6,613 nucleotides of DNA from Oscillospiraceae bacterium (GCA_902761265.1 CACWJV010000131.1:1-6613); one strand, 5' to 3'. Counted from the first letter of the stretch, positions 1 through 6,222 are shown. The notes: a model not told the origin generated them from the sequence alone. Numbers and translations: made by a program.

Positions 1-1549
1 CGATTACAGCGACTATGAGCCGCTGGTGGACCGCATGATCCAAAACAAGGAAAAGAACCTGATGTTCACCGGACCCAATATCCGCTACTGCTCGTCGTCA
101 GGTTCCGTGGGCAAGCCGAAGATTTTGCCCAAAAGCGCCAACGACCTTTGGAAGATGCAGTGTATCGGTTTTTCCGTTTCGGTCTCCACAGCCGCCCATT
201 GGCTCAAGAAGAACAAGGGCATCAAACTCCCGCCGCAGATGGGTCCGCTGGTGCTGATTTTGACCGGCCACAAACTCGAGGACGGCAAACGCTGCAACGG
301 CGCCGGCCAGATCCCGCTGGATTATCTGCGTATGATTACGCCGTTTTTCTCCACCTCGCCCGTGTCGCTGCTCAAGCCCGAACACGAGGAGCTGCTTGAC
401 ACCTCCTATCTGCAGCTTCGCTTTGCGCTGGAAAACGACAAGGTCAGCTATCTCGGCTCCATGGTCGTCACCCTGCTCACGCAGATGTTCGACTACCTCG
501 AGGAACACTGGGAGATGCTGTGCGACGATATTGAAAAAGGCACGCTGAATCCGAGCGTCAAGATCACGCCGGAGCTGCGCAAGAAGTATGAAAAGAAATT
601 CAAGCCCAACCCGGAACGCGCCGCGTTTTTGCGCAAAGAGTTTGAAAAAGGCTTCGATACCCCGATCGCGCCGCGCATCTGGCCGCGTCTGACCTGGGCC
701 TACGGCATGATGGGTTCCAACCTTTCGCTGTATATCGACAAGCTGCGCCACTCCGTGGGCGATTTGCCGCTGCACAACTGCGGCTACGCCGCCGCGGAAG
801 GCTATTTTGCAACGCCGGTGGAGCTGAACGTTTCCGACGCTGTACTGCTGCCCTGGTGCATCTTCTTTGAGTTCCTGCCGGTAGAGGAGGGGTCTGAAGA
901 AACCGACACCACGCAAAAGCCGCTTTTGATCGACGAACTCGAAGTCGGCAAGAGCTATGAGATGATCGTGTCGAACTTCTCCGGTCTGTACCGCTACCGC
1001 ACCTACGACGTGTACACCGTCACCAAAATGTACAACAACACGCCGCGCGTGGAGCTGCTCTACCGTCAAAACCTGAGCATGAACGTTGCCAACGAAAAGA
1101 GCAGCACCCAAATGGTCGACTTTGCCGCCAAGGAAAGCGCACGCAAGATGGGTTTGAACCTCACCGGCCACAGCTTTTGGCCCGATCTCGGTACAAAGCC
1201 GCCGCGCTATGTGATGCTTGCCGAAGTCAAAGACGGCGAAAACATGAGCGAAGAGGACCGCCAGAAATTCATCGACGCGCTGGACGAAGAGCTGCACGGC
1301 GTCAACGAAAAATATGCGAAGTACCGCCGCTGGGGGATGCTGAACCGTCCCGAGGTGCTGATCCTCAAAGACAAGACCTATTGGGACTACCGCGAATCGC
1401 TGCGCCAGAAGGGCGTGGTGCTCAACCAGATCAAGCCCGTCACCGTGGTCAACTCCCGCGAGCGCGAAGAATTTTTCTTCTCCCATGTCGTCACCGACAG
1501 CGAAGTCGTCTCCCGCGTGCTGGACGCGCAGACGGAAGCCGCCGAATAA
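1..1549 (+). CDS. GH3-family acyl-adenylating / amido synthetase-like protein (5' partial)
   Basis: This resembles the GH3 family, the ANL-type adenylating enzymes whose plant members join amino acids to acyl acids such as auxin or jasmonate. The role of bacterial members is largely unknown, so no substrate is assigned. The reading frame is open to the left edge: codons from base 2 read DYSDYEPL ahead of the GTG at 26, and a D-Y-x-D-Y-E-P segment is usual in GH3 proteins upstream of the first motif. The true start therefore lies outside the window, with perhaps 50-80 residues missing. Counting from the GTG at 26, visible motifs are the nucleotide-binding loop SSSGSVGKPKILP (residues 23-35), YAAAEGY (254-260, the Y-x-x-x-E-G motif) and GLYRYRTYDV (320-329, the ribose-binding R/D motif). 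Next come RQNLSMNVANEKSS (347-360) and a C-terminal lobe with YRRWG and NQIKP (433-471), as in family members. An oddity is Y where GH3 proteins usually have G in GLYRYRxGDV. No signal peptide or membrane segment is seen in the visible part, so it is probably cytosolic. Upstream neighbours are not visible. Confidence 0.88.
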   Translation, partial: DYSDYEPLVDRMIQNKEKNLMFTGPNIRYCSSSGSVGKPKILPKSANDLWKMQCIGFSVSVSTAAHWLKKNKGIKLPPQMGPLVLILTGHKLEDGKRCNGAGQIPLDYLRMITPFFSTSPVSLLKPEHEELLDTSYLQLRFALENDKVSYLGSMVVTLLTQMFDYLEEHWEMLCDDIEKGTLNPSVKITPELRKKYEKKFKPNPERAAFLRKEFEKGFDTPIAPRIWPRLTWAYGMMGSNLSLYIDKLRHSVGDLPLHNCGYAAAEGYFATPVELNVSDAVLLPWCIFFEFLPVEEGSEETDTTQKPLLIDELEVGKSYEMIVSNFSGLYRYRTYDVYTVTKMYNNTPRVELLYRQNLSMNVANEKSSTQMVDFAAKESARKMGLNLTGHSFWPDLGTKPPRYVMLAEVKDGENMSEEDRQKFIDALDEELHGVNEKYAKYRRWGMLNRPEVLILKDKTYWDYRESLRQKGVVLNQIKPVTVVNSREREEFFFSHVVTDSEVVSRVLDAQTEAAE

Positions 1550-1562
1550 CAAGAACAAGCAT

Positions 1563-1592
1563 GCCCGTGCACCGTTTGTGCGCGGGCTTTTT
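1563..1592 (+). terminator. Rho-independent terminator of the GH3-like gene
   Basis: A 10-bp stem pairs 1563-1572 (GCCCGTGCAC) with 1578-1587 (GTGCGCGGGC), with one G-T wobble and a 5-base CGTTT loop. It is followed directly by five T residues and then CTT. It lies 13 bases after the stop codon at 1549 and just before the promoter of the next operon, so it isolates the two transcription units. Confidence 0.9.
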
Positions 1593-1602
1593 CTTGCAAC
1601 GC

Positions 1603-1630
1603 TTGCAATTCAGCCGGAATGCGGTATAAT
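1603..1630 (+). promoter_or_regulatory. Sigma-A-type promoter of the TPR/DUF4037 operon
   Basis: A perfect -10 box TATAAT (1625-1630) sits 16 bases after a -35-like TTGCAA (1603-1608; four of six consensus bases). The expected transcript start near 1637 gives a leader of about 27 bases before the ATG at 1664. The -35 hexamer is the second copy of a CTTGCAA direct repeat (1593-1599 and 1602-1608) with a 9-base period. Confidence 0.8.
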
Positions 1631-1650
1631 AAGAGAGATACATTCTTTGA

Positions 1651-1657
1651 AAGGGAG
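1651..1657 (+). promoter_or_regulatory. Ribosome binding site fixing the TPR gene start
   Basis: AAGGGAG ends 6 bases before the ATG at 1664, which is ideal spacing. It directly abuts an in-frame ATG at 1658, which is therefore too close to be the main start. An earlier in-frame ATG at 1619 overlaps the -10 box and has no such site. Confidence 0.8.
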
Positions 1658-1663
1658 ATGACT

Positions 1664-2500
1664 ATGGCGGATACGATCAAACAGGAGGATTACAGCGAAC
1701 CGCGCTGTCTGCTTTGCGAAACCGATCCACAGTCGCAGGAGGCCGCGATCACACGCATCCCGACCGGACGCGTGATTGAAAAGCTGGATGTTTATCTCGG
1801 CAAAAACGACTATGACGCCGCCGAACGGCATCTGCGCCATTGGGCGCAGGAAGCGAAGGAGGGCGGCGACACACGCGGACTGTATACCGTATACAACGAA
1901 CTGATGGGGCTTTGCCGCAAGCTGGGCAAAGAAGCGGAGGCGATGGACTTTGCCGAACAGACGGTGCAGCTTGTGCACGAACTCGGCATGGATCAAAACG
2001 TCACCGGCGCCACGGCGTTTCTCAACGCCGGCACAGTTTACAAGGCGTTTGGCAAAGCGGCCGAAGGGTTCCACTATTTTGAAGAAGCAAAGGCGATCTA
2101 TGAAGCGCAGCTCGACCCGGACGACAACCGGCTGGCGGGGCTGTACAACAACATGGCGCTCTCGCTCGTCGATCTCGGCAGATACGACGAAGCCGAGACG
2201 CTGTATCAAAAGGCCTTTGCCATCATGGACGCGGACGACGACGGGATGGCCGACGCGGCGATCACGCTGCTGAATCTGGCCAACCTCGTGGAAGCACGCG
2301 ACGGATTGCTGGACGGCAACGAGCAGATTCTCGGATACCTCGACCGTGCGCTCGCGCTGCTGCACGACCCGAAGCTCAAGCACGACGGCTACTATGCGTT
2401 TGTGTGCGAAAAATGCGCGCCGACGTTTGGCTATTACGGCTATTTTGCCGACAAACAGGAACTGGAAGAAACGGCACGGAGGATCTATGAAGGGACTTGA
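1664..2500 (+). CDS. TPR-repeat protein with N- and C-terminal CxxC motifs
   Basis: A 278-residue soluble protein built almost wholly of tetratricopeptide-type helix pairs; TPR arrays bind peptides or partner proteins. Approximate repeats are at residues 35-65, 72-105, 114-148, 156-190 and 196-235. The fourth is the clearest, with the typical N-N-x-A, L-G-R-Y-D-E-A and Y-x-x-A-x-x-I pattern. No signal peptide or membrane segment is present, so it should be cytosolic. Two CxxC pairs lie outside the repeats, C15/C18 (CLLC) and C248/C251 (CEKC). They could form one zinc site that staples the two ends together, which is inference. The start at 1664 is chosen from the AAGGGAG site. The gene has its own promoter and overlaps the next gene by 14 bases, so it is probably co-expressed with, and may dock or regulate, that nucleotidyltransferase-like protein. 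No specific function is known to me. The TPR call is secure; the partner is inferred from context. Confidence 0.85.
   Translation: MADTIKQEDYSEPRCLLCETDPQSQEAAITRIPTGRVIEKLDVYLGKNDYDAAERHLRHWAQEAKEGGDTRGLYTVYNELMGLCRKLGKEAEAMDFAEQTVQLVHELGMDQNVTGATAFLNAGTVYKAFGKAAEGFHYFEEAKAIYEAQLDPDDNRLAGLYNNMALSLVDLGRYDEAETLYQKAFAIMDADDDGMADAAITLLNLANLVEARDGLLDGNEQILGYLDRALALLHDPKLKHDGYYAFVCEKCAPTFGYYGYFADKQELEETARRIYEGT
2478..2482 (+). promoter_or_regulatory. Ribosome binding site of the DUF4037 gene inside the TPR gene
   Basis: GGAGG lies 4 bases before the ATG at 2487, within the last codons of the TPR gene. It selects 2487 as the start rather than the longer in-frame opening from 2346, which would add 47 Arg/Lys/Thr-rich residues that are merely an out-of-frame reading of the TPR gene. 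Confidence 0.8.
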
Positions 2501-3428
2501 ACTTTCCAAAGCGTTTTATGAACAATACGGCAAACCGATGCTGCACGATCAGTTTGCCGCCTATGAGGAGCTGATCGCTATCGCGTTGTGCGGCAGCGGT
2601 TCGGAGTGCTTCGGCTATGACGACGACGTTTCCACCGACCACGATTTTGAGCCGGGCTTCTGTCTGTTTTTGCCGGGAGAGGATGTGATCGACCGGCGCA
2701 CGGCGTTTTTGCTCGAGCGTGCCTATGCCAAGCTGCCGCGGGAGTTTGAGGGCTTCCGGCGCAGTCTGATGAACCCGGTCGGCGGCAACCGCCACGGTGT
2801 GATGCGCATGGACGACTTCTTTTTGCAAAAGGTCGGCGCGGCGGACGGTGTACTTTCCGCAGAACAGTGGCTGACGATCCCGGAGTTTTATCTCGGCGAA
2901 GCGACCAACGGCGCCGTTTTCCGCGACGACTGCGGCGCGTTCAGCGCCATCCGGGAAAAGCTGTCGGTAATGCCCGAGGACATCCGCCGCAAAAAGCTCG
3001 CGGGCGAGCTGCTGACGATGGCGCAGAGCGGACAGTATAACTACAACCGCTGCCTTCGGCACGGCGAAACCGGTGCGGCGCAACTGGCGGCGGTAGAATT
3101 TGTCAAAGCCACAATCCACACGGTGTTTTTGCTGAACAAAACCTATATGCCCTATTACAAATGGCAGTTCCGCGCGCTGCGTGTGCTGCCGGTTTTGGCG
3201 AGCCTTGCCGATCCGCTGGAATTTTTGCTTACGACCGAAAACGGCGAAGAGCTGCGCGAAACAAAGTATGGCATCATGGAGGACATCGCCGGCATGGTGA
3301 TCGAAGCGCTGCAAACGCAGGCGCTGACGAAGGCGATCTGCGGCGATCTGGAAAAACACGCGTATTCCGTCAACGACACCATCGCGGACGCGGCGGTACG
3401 CAATCTGCATATTTTGGCAGGCGTATAA
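2487..3428 (+). CDS. DUF4037-type nucleotidyltransferase-fold protein
   Basis: A 313-residue cytosolic protein that I match from memory to DUF4037 proteins, a family related to small nucleotidyltransferases such as the aminoglycoside adenylyltransferases. The N-terminal half carries CGSGSECFGYDDDVSTDHDF (residues 35-54). This fits the nucleotidyltransferase signature G-[GS]-x(9-13)-D-h-[DE]: G36-S37, 13 residues, then D51-H52-D53, the expected metal-binding pair. A candidate third carboxylate lies in the NGAVFRDDCG segment (D147 or D148), which is inference. The C-terminal half (about 165-313) is helical, with SGQYNYNR (181-188) and YMPYYKWQFRAL (220-231), which look like substrate-pocket elements. 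All visible catalytic positions are intact, so I infer an active enzyme that transfers a nucleotide to an unknown small molecule, RNA or protein. The 14-base overlap with the TPR gene and the absence of a separate promoter imply coupled translation. An antibiotic-modifying role is possible but not supported by any neighbour. Confidence 0.8.
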   Translation: MKGLELSKAFYEQYGKPMLHDQFAAYEELIAIALCGSGSECFGYDDDVSTDHDFEPGFCLFLPGEDVIDRRTAFLLERAYAKLPREFEGFRRSLMNPVGGNRHGVMRMDDFFLQKVGAADGVLSAEQWLTIPEFYLGEATNGAVFRDDCGAFSAIREKLSVMPEDIRRKKLAGELLTMAQSGQYNYNRCLRHGETGAAQLAAVEFVKATIHTVFLLNKTYMPYYKWQFRALRVLPVLASLADPLEFLLTTENGEELRETKYGIMEDIAGMVIEALQTQALTKAICGDLEKHAYSVNDTIADAAVRNLHILAGV

Positions 3429-3445
3429 GCCGCTTTGTAAAGCAA

Positions 3446-3477
3446 GGACCTCGAAGCCGGTTGCAGCTTCGAGGTCC
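3446..3477. terminator. Stem-loop terminator between convergent genes
   Basis: A perfect 12-bp stem pairs GGACCTCGAAGC (3446-3457) with GCTTCGAGGTCC (3466-3477) around an 8-base loop. On the + strand it is followed by CTGTTGTTTTATTTTTATT, a T-rich run that reaches into the end of the minus-strand transporter gene. On the minus strand it is followed by the weaker TTGCTTTAC. It should stop the DUF4037 operon strongly and may also stop the transporter transcript, whose stop codon lies 15 bases away. Confidence 0.88.
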
Positions 3478-3491
3478 CTGTTGTTTTATTT

Positions 3492-5924
3492 TTATTCTGC
3501 GGGCACTTGTTCTTTTGCCTGTTCCAGCGCGTCGGCCTTTGCCATAATCTCATCCAGATGCGCATACATATCACGTTGGGAAAGCAGCTTTTCCGCGTCG
3601 AGTACCGGCTTTGCCGCGCGGGCAAAAAACGCGTGGCGATCCATCTCCGTTTTGGCGTCGGCGCGGGCCTGTTTGCGCTGTTGTCCGGTTTCTTTGATCT
3701 GCCGGCGCAGCGTTTTTTGCTGTGTGCGGTCCTTCGCTTTTTGGGCGGCGCGCAGCGCGGCATACTGCGCTTTCAACCGATCGTCGCAGGCGTCCTCCGC
3801 GGCAAAGTATCCCTCCAGCACGGCGAAGTCCGGCTGGACGAACGGCTGTTTGCCGGCAAAGTATTTGTGATACGCCTTGCGGGCGCTGCGCAATGTGCGC
3901 GCCTGTTCCACGCAAAGAGAACGCAGTTCTTTTTCTGTCTTTGTTCGTTTCGGCATCGCCTTTGCTTCCAGCATCTGTGCGCGGACCGTCTGCGGATCGA
4001 GCGCCGCCACACCGGAAAGCCCCTTTGCCGCCATCTGTGCGCTTTGCGAAAGCCGGCGGCGCATCTCGTCGGTATCGAACTTGTCGAGCTCGGCGCAGAC
4101 GAATTTGCCGATCTCGATCTCTTCGTTGAACTCCTTGTCCCGTTTATATGCCGCCTTCGCTTCTTTGCGGGCGGCTTTGTCTTTTTCGCTGCGATACGCC
4201 TTGCGCGAGAGCGGTTTTTCTTCGGCTTCAGCGTGTGCGCGGGCGGATCGGATGATTGCGGCCGCTTCGCACAGTGCGTCGTCCTGCATCAGACCGTTGT
4301 GATAATCCTCAAACATGGCGCGGATCTTGAGCACGCGGATCACGCTCTTTTGTTTGCGCTCGGAAAAATCGTACCAGAAATACGGAATTACATTGAGCAG
4401 TGCGCCGAACGCGGAAAACAAAATCAGCACATGCAGCAGCCGCAGCAGCACGTCCGGATCGTAGAGCGCGGAGTTGGCGTTGATATAGTTGTTCTGTCCG
4501 CTGGCAAGCTGCTCTTGCAAAATTGCGCCGACCGTTTTGCCGTCGCCGAGCAGCCGCGACAAAATCGCCGGGTTGCTCGTAACGCGCGCGGCGTTTTCGG
4601 CGGTCAGGCCGCCCTTTTCATAGATCATCGGCAAAATGGAGGACGTGCTCAAAGTAATCACGATACCGATCGTACCCACTGCCGAGAACATGCCGTCGAT
4701 CCGCTCGCCGGTGATATACTGCTGATAGTCGCGGATATCCGCCTGTACCGCCGGGTTGAGGATCAAAAAGAACGAACCGACAAACGCGTTCATATACAGA
4801 CACCCGAGCACCAGCCAGATCGTCATGCCGTCGATCTGCCGTGTGGCGGGCAGCATGAGCAGGATGAACAGAATATTGAACAGATTCGTGACAATCAGCA
4901 CCGCCTTTTTGCCCCATTTGCGGATGGCAAAGGGCGTGATCAGCATCCCCCACAGCGACGCGTTGCCGTAGATCGTAACGATGATACCGTAAAGATTGCC
5001 CGAACAGGCGCCGCCGTAGTTATACAGCCAGTAGAGGATATTGGTATAGGCGGTTTCCAAAAAGCCGATCCAGCCGGCGAGCGAGATGATCCAAAAGTAT
5101 TTGTTCTTTGCAACGGCGCGCAGAGCGTCGGTAAACTTGATTTGCACCACATGGGTGCGGGCCTGTACGATTTTTTCCTGCGTGTTGCTGTAAACGACGA
5201 TGCACAGCAGCAGACCGACGACAGACAAAATCGGATACAGCAGCCGGTAGACGCGGATGTCCGTCGCGTTGGAATGAAAGATATTTGACGCGACCAGCGG
5301 CGTGACAAGATTGACGATGGACGGCGCCATCGAATAGACCACGCTTTTGATCGACGCCACATCGGAGCGCTCCTGGGAGTCGGGCGAAAGCACATGGATC
5401 AGATTCTCATACGCGTCATAGAAGAAATAATAGAAAAAGTGCAAAAACAAATTGATGATCAAAATCACTGCGCATTTGAGCACATAGGCCGTCGGCTTGC
5501 CAAACAGCGTGCCGGTCGGGAACCATTGTTCAAACAGATTGTACGGGAACCAGACCATCGCCACGCAAAGCAGCGCCGTCGGAATGCCCATCGTCAAAAT
5601 ATACGGGCGGTACTTGCCTGCTTTGTTGCGCGTGTTGTCGATAATGTCCGCGCGCAGTCCGGTCATCGGGATGCTGGCGACCACGGCGATCACATACATA
5701 ATATACAGGTCGGTCGGCGCCACACCCAGCGTGCTCATCACCAGTGTGTTGCCGGTGCCGAGAATACACGCCATGCCGAGGCACATCACAAAATACGCGC
5801 CGATGCCGCCGCCCGCATAGGCGGCGATTTCACGAAACGGCATATACCGTCCCGGCACCGGGTGGCCCCAGTAGGTCTTTACCTTTTTGAGCAGTGCGCC
5901 CGCCTGCTGCAGTTTTTGTTGCAT
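3492..5924 (-). CDS. GPH-type MFS symporter with long cytoplasmic C-terminal tail
   Basis: An 810-residue membrane protein. The first 520 residues form a 12-helix MFS transporter of the glycoside-pentoside-hexuronide:cation (MelB-like, MFS_2) type, which imports sugars or glycosides with Na+ or H+. Approximate helices: 34-57, 72-90, 108-127, 146-168, 196-214, 227-246, 276-300, 309-332, 340-360, 367-388, 411-435 and 493-516. Family signatures are ADIIDNTRNKAGKYRPYIL (92-110), matching the D-x-T-R-x-x-x-G-x-x-R-P loop after helix 2, and DIRDYQQYITGERIDGMFS (396-414), matching the D-Y-x-x-x-T-G-x-R-x-x-G loop before helix 11. An enlarged loop (436-490) precedes helix 12. The tail (521-810; bases 3495-4364) is hydrophilic, rich in Ala, Lys, Arg and Glu, and likely helical or coiled coil; ordinary GPH proteins end near 450-500. 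The start at 5924 follows AAGGGGAG (5931-5938) with 6-base spacing. The gene stands alone, with its own promoter and no sugar-utilisation gene beside it, so the substrate is unknown. Confidence 0.85.
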   Translation of the reverse strand: MQQKLQQAGALLKKVKTYWGHPVPGRYMPFREIAAYAGGGIGAYFVMCLGMACILGTGNTLVMSTLGVAPTDLYIMYVIAVVASIPMTGLRADIIDNTRNKAGKYRPYILTMGIPTALLCVAMVWFPYNLFEQWFPTGTLFGKPTAYVLKCAVILIINLFLHFFYYFFYDAYENLIHVLSPDSQERSDVASIKSVVYSMAPSIVNLVTPLVASNIFHSNATDIRVYRLLYPILSVVGLLLCIVVYSNTQEKIVQARTHVVQIKFTDALRAVAKNKYFWIISLAGWIGFLETAYTNILYWLYNYGGACSGNLYGIIVTIYGNASLWGMLITPFAIRKWGKKAVLIVTNLFNILFILLMLPATRQIDGMTIWLVLGCLYMNAFVGSFFLILNPAVQADIRDYQQYITGERIDGMFSAVGTIGIVITLSTSSILPMIYEKGGLTAENAARVTSNPAILSRLLGDGKTVGAILQEQLASGQNNYINANSALYDPDVLLRLLHVLILFSAFGALLNVIPYFWYDFSERKQKSVIRVLKIRAMFEDYHNGLMQDDALCEAAAIIRSARAHAEAEEKPLSRKAYRSEKDKAARKEAKAAYKRDKEFNEEIEIGKFVCAELDKFDTDEMRRRLSQSAQMAAKGLSGVAALDPQTVRAQMLEAKAMPKRTKTEKELRSLCVEQARTLRSARKAYHKYFAGKQPFVQPDFAVLEGYFAAEDACDDRLKAQYAALRAAQKAKDRTQQKTLRRQIKETGQQRKQARADAKTEMDRHAFFARAAKPVLDAEKLLSQRDMYAHLDEIMAKADALEQAKEQVPAE

Positions 5925-5930
5925 CGTCTT

Positions 5931-5938
5931 CTCCCCTT
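5931..5938 (-). promoter_or_regulatory. Ribosome binding site of the transporter gene
   Basis: Read on the minus strand this is AAGGGGAG, ending 6 bases before the ATG at 5924-5922. It supports that start; no better upstream start is seen, because the promoter lies just beyond. Confidence 0.8.
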
Positions 5939-5954
5939 CCTCGTGTTCCGTTTC

Positions 5955-5983
5955 ATTATAGCACAGCTTTTTCCGCTTTTAAA
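5955..5983 (-). promoter_or_regulatory. Extended -10 promoter of the transporter gene
   Basis: On the minus strand a perfect TATAAT (5960-5955) is preceded by TGC, giving the extended -10 form TG-N-TATAAT. It lies 17 bases from a weak -35 TTTAAA (5983-5978; four of six consensus bases). The transcript would start near 5948, leaving a leader of about 24 bases, too short for a riboswitch. Confidence 0.8.
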
Positions 5984-6072
5984 GACCTATTGCAAAAAAC
6001 AAAAAGTTTTGTGAACAAGGCGCATGCGGCTGTTGCATTTTTGTCACAATGCTGTGCTTTCCCCCTATATTT

Positions 6073-6105
6073 CGGGCAAAATCAACAGATTTGCCCGCGT
6101 TTTTT
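6073..6105 (+). terminator. Orphan terminator-like hairpin upstream of the secreted-protein promoter
   Basis: CGGGCAAA (6073-6080) pairs with TTTGCCCG (6090-6097) around a 9-base loop. CG and six T residues (6100-6105) follow. The shape is that of a rho-independent terminator on the + strand, but no + strand gene lies upstream within 2.6 kb. It may instead block antisense transcription, end an undetected small transcript, or act as a DNA-level operator. Confidence 0.45.
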
Positions 6106-6130
6106 CTATCTTCCCGCCCGAAAAAAGGCA

Positions 6131-6159
6131 TTGACATTTACAACAAAAACAGGTATCAT
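6131..6159 (+). promoter_or_regulatory. Sigma-A promoter of the secreted-protein gene
   Basis: A perfect -35 TTGACA (6131-6136) and a -10 TATCAT (6154-6159; one mismatch to TATAAT) are separated by the ideal 17 bases. The start would be near 6166, leaving a leader of about 57 bases before the ATG at 6223. GTATCA occurs at the -10 (6153-6158) and again at the predicted start (6166-6171). Confidence 0.85.
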
Positions 6160-6208
6160 AAAACTGTATCAGAGGCTGTACTTTCAAGTGCGGCACAGGC
6201 AACCCATC

Positions 6209-6215
6209 AAGGAGG
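6209..6215 (+). promoter_or_regulatory. Ribosome binding site of the secreted-protein gene
   Basis: A full AAGGAGG lies 7 bases before the ATG at 6223. It favours that codon over the in-frame ATG at 6232, which would be 16 bases away. Confidence 0.88.
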
Positions 6216-6222
6216 TTATTTT

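Larger units (their letters stand above)
5925..6222. other. Divergent intergenic region, about 300 bases, no gene
   Basis: This AT-rich stretch separates the minus-strand transporter from the + strand secreted-protein gene. It holds the two divergent promoters, a short A/T dyad (5999-6012), a CGCATGCG palindrome (6021-6028) and a terminator-like hairpin (6073-6105). The frames open across it lack ribosome binding sites and protein-like composition, so I call no gene here. Confidence 0.7.

Noticed and set aside
26..28. GTG at 26 as the real start of the GH3-like gene.
   Set aside because: The frame continues to the left edge with family-like residues (DYSDYEPL) before it, and no ribosome binding site is seen.
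98..1558. Long minus-strand open frame (about 486 codons) opposite the GH3-like gene.
   Set aside because: Composition is unlike a real protein (long His/Val/Phe/Gln-rich runs), there is no ribosome binding site, and the + strand frame has clear GH3 motifs. It is a by-product of GC-rich codon use.
1619..1663. In-frame ATG at 1619 as the start of the TPR protein.
   Set aside because: It overlaps the TATAAT box and would lie upstream of the predicted transcript start; the AAGGGAG site points to 1664.
2346..2486. Longer N-terminus for the DUF4037 protein from 2346.
   Set aside because: The added residues are an out-of-frame reading of the TPR gene, and GGAGG at 2478-2482 marks the ATG at 2487.
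2376..3410. Minus-strand open frame (about 344 codons) opposite the TPR/DUF4037 genes.
   Set aside because: No ribosome binding site or recognisable motif, and the opposite strand encodes a coherent nucleotidyltransferase signature.
2487..3428. Reading the TPR/DUF4037 pair as a toxin-antitoxin or phage-defence system.
   Set aside because: The nucleotidyltransferase fold allows it, but no neighbouring defence gene, mobile element or toxin signature supports it, so only the neutral hypothesis is kept.
3507..5288. Long + strand open frame (about 593 codons) opposite the transporter.
   Set aside because: It is rich in His, Arg, Gln and Asp in patterns typical of antisense shadow frames, has no start signal, and the minus strand carries unmistakable GPH motifs.
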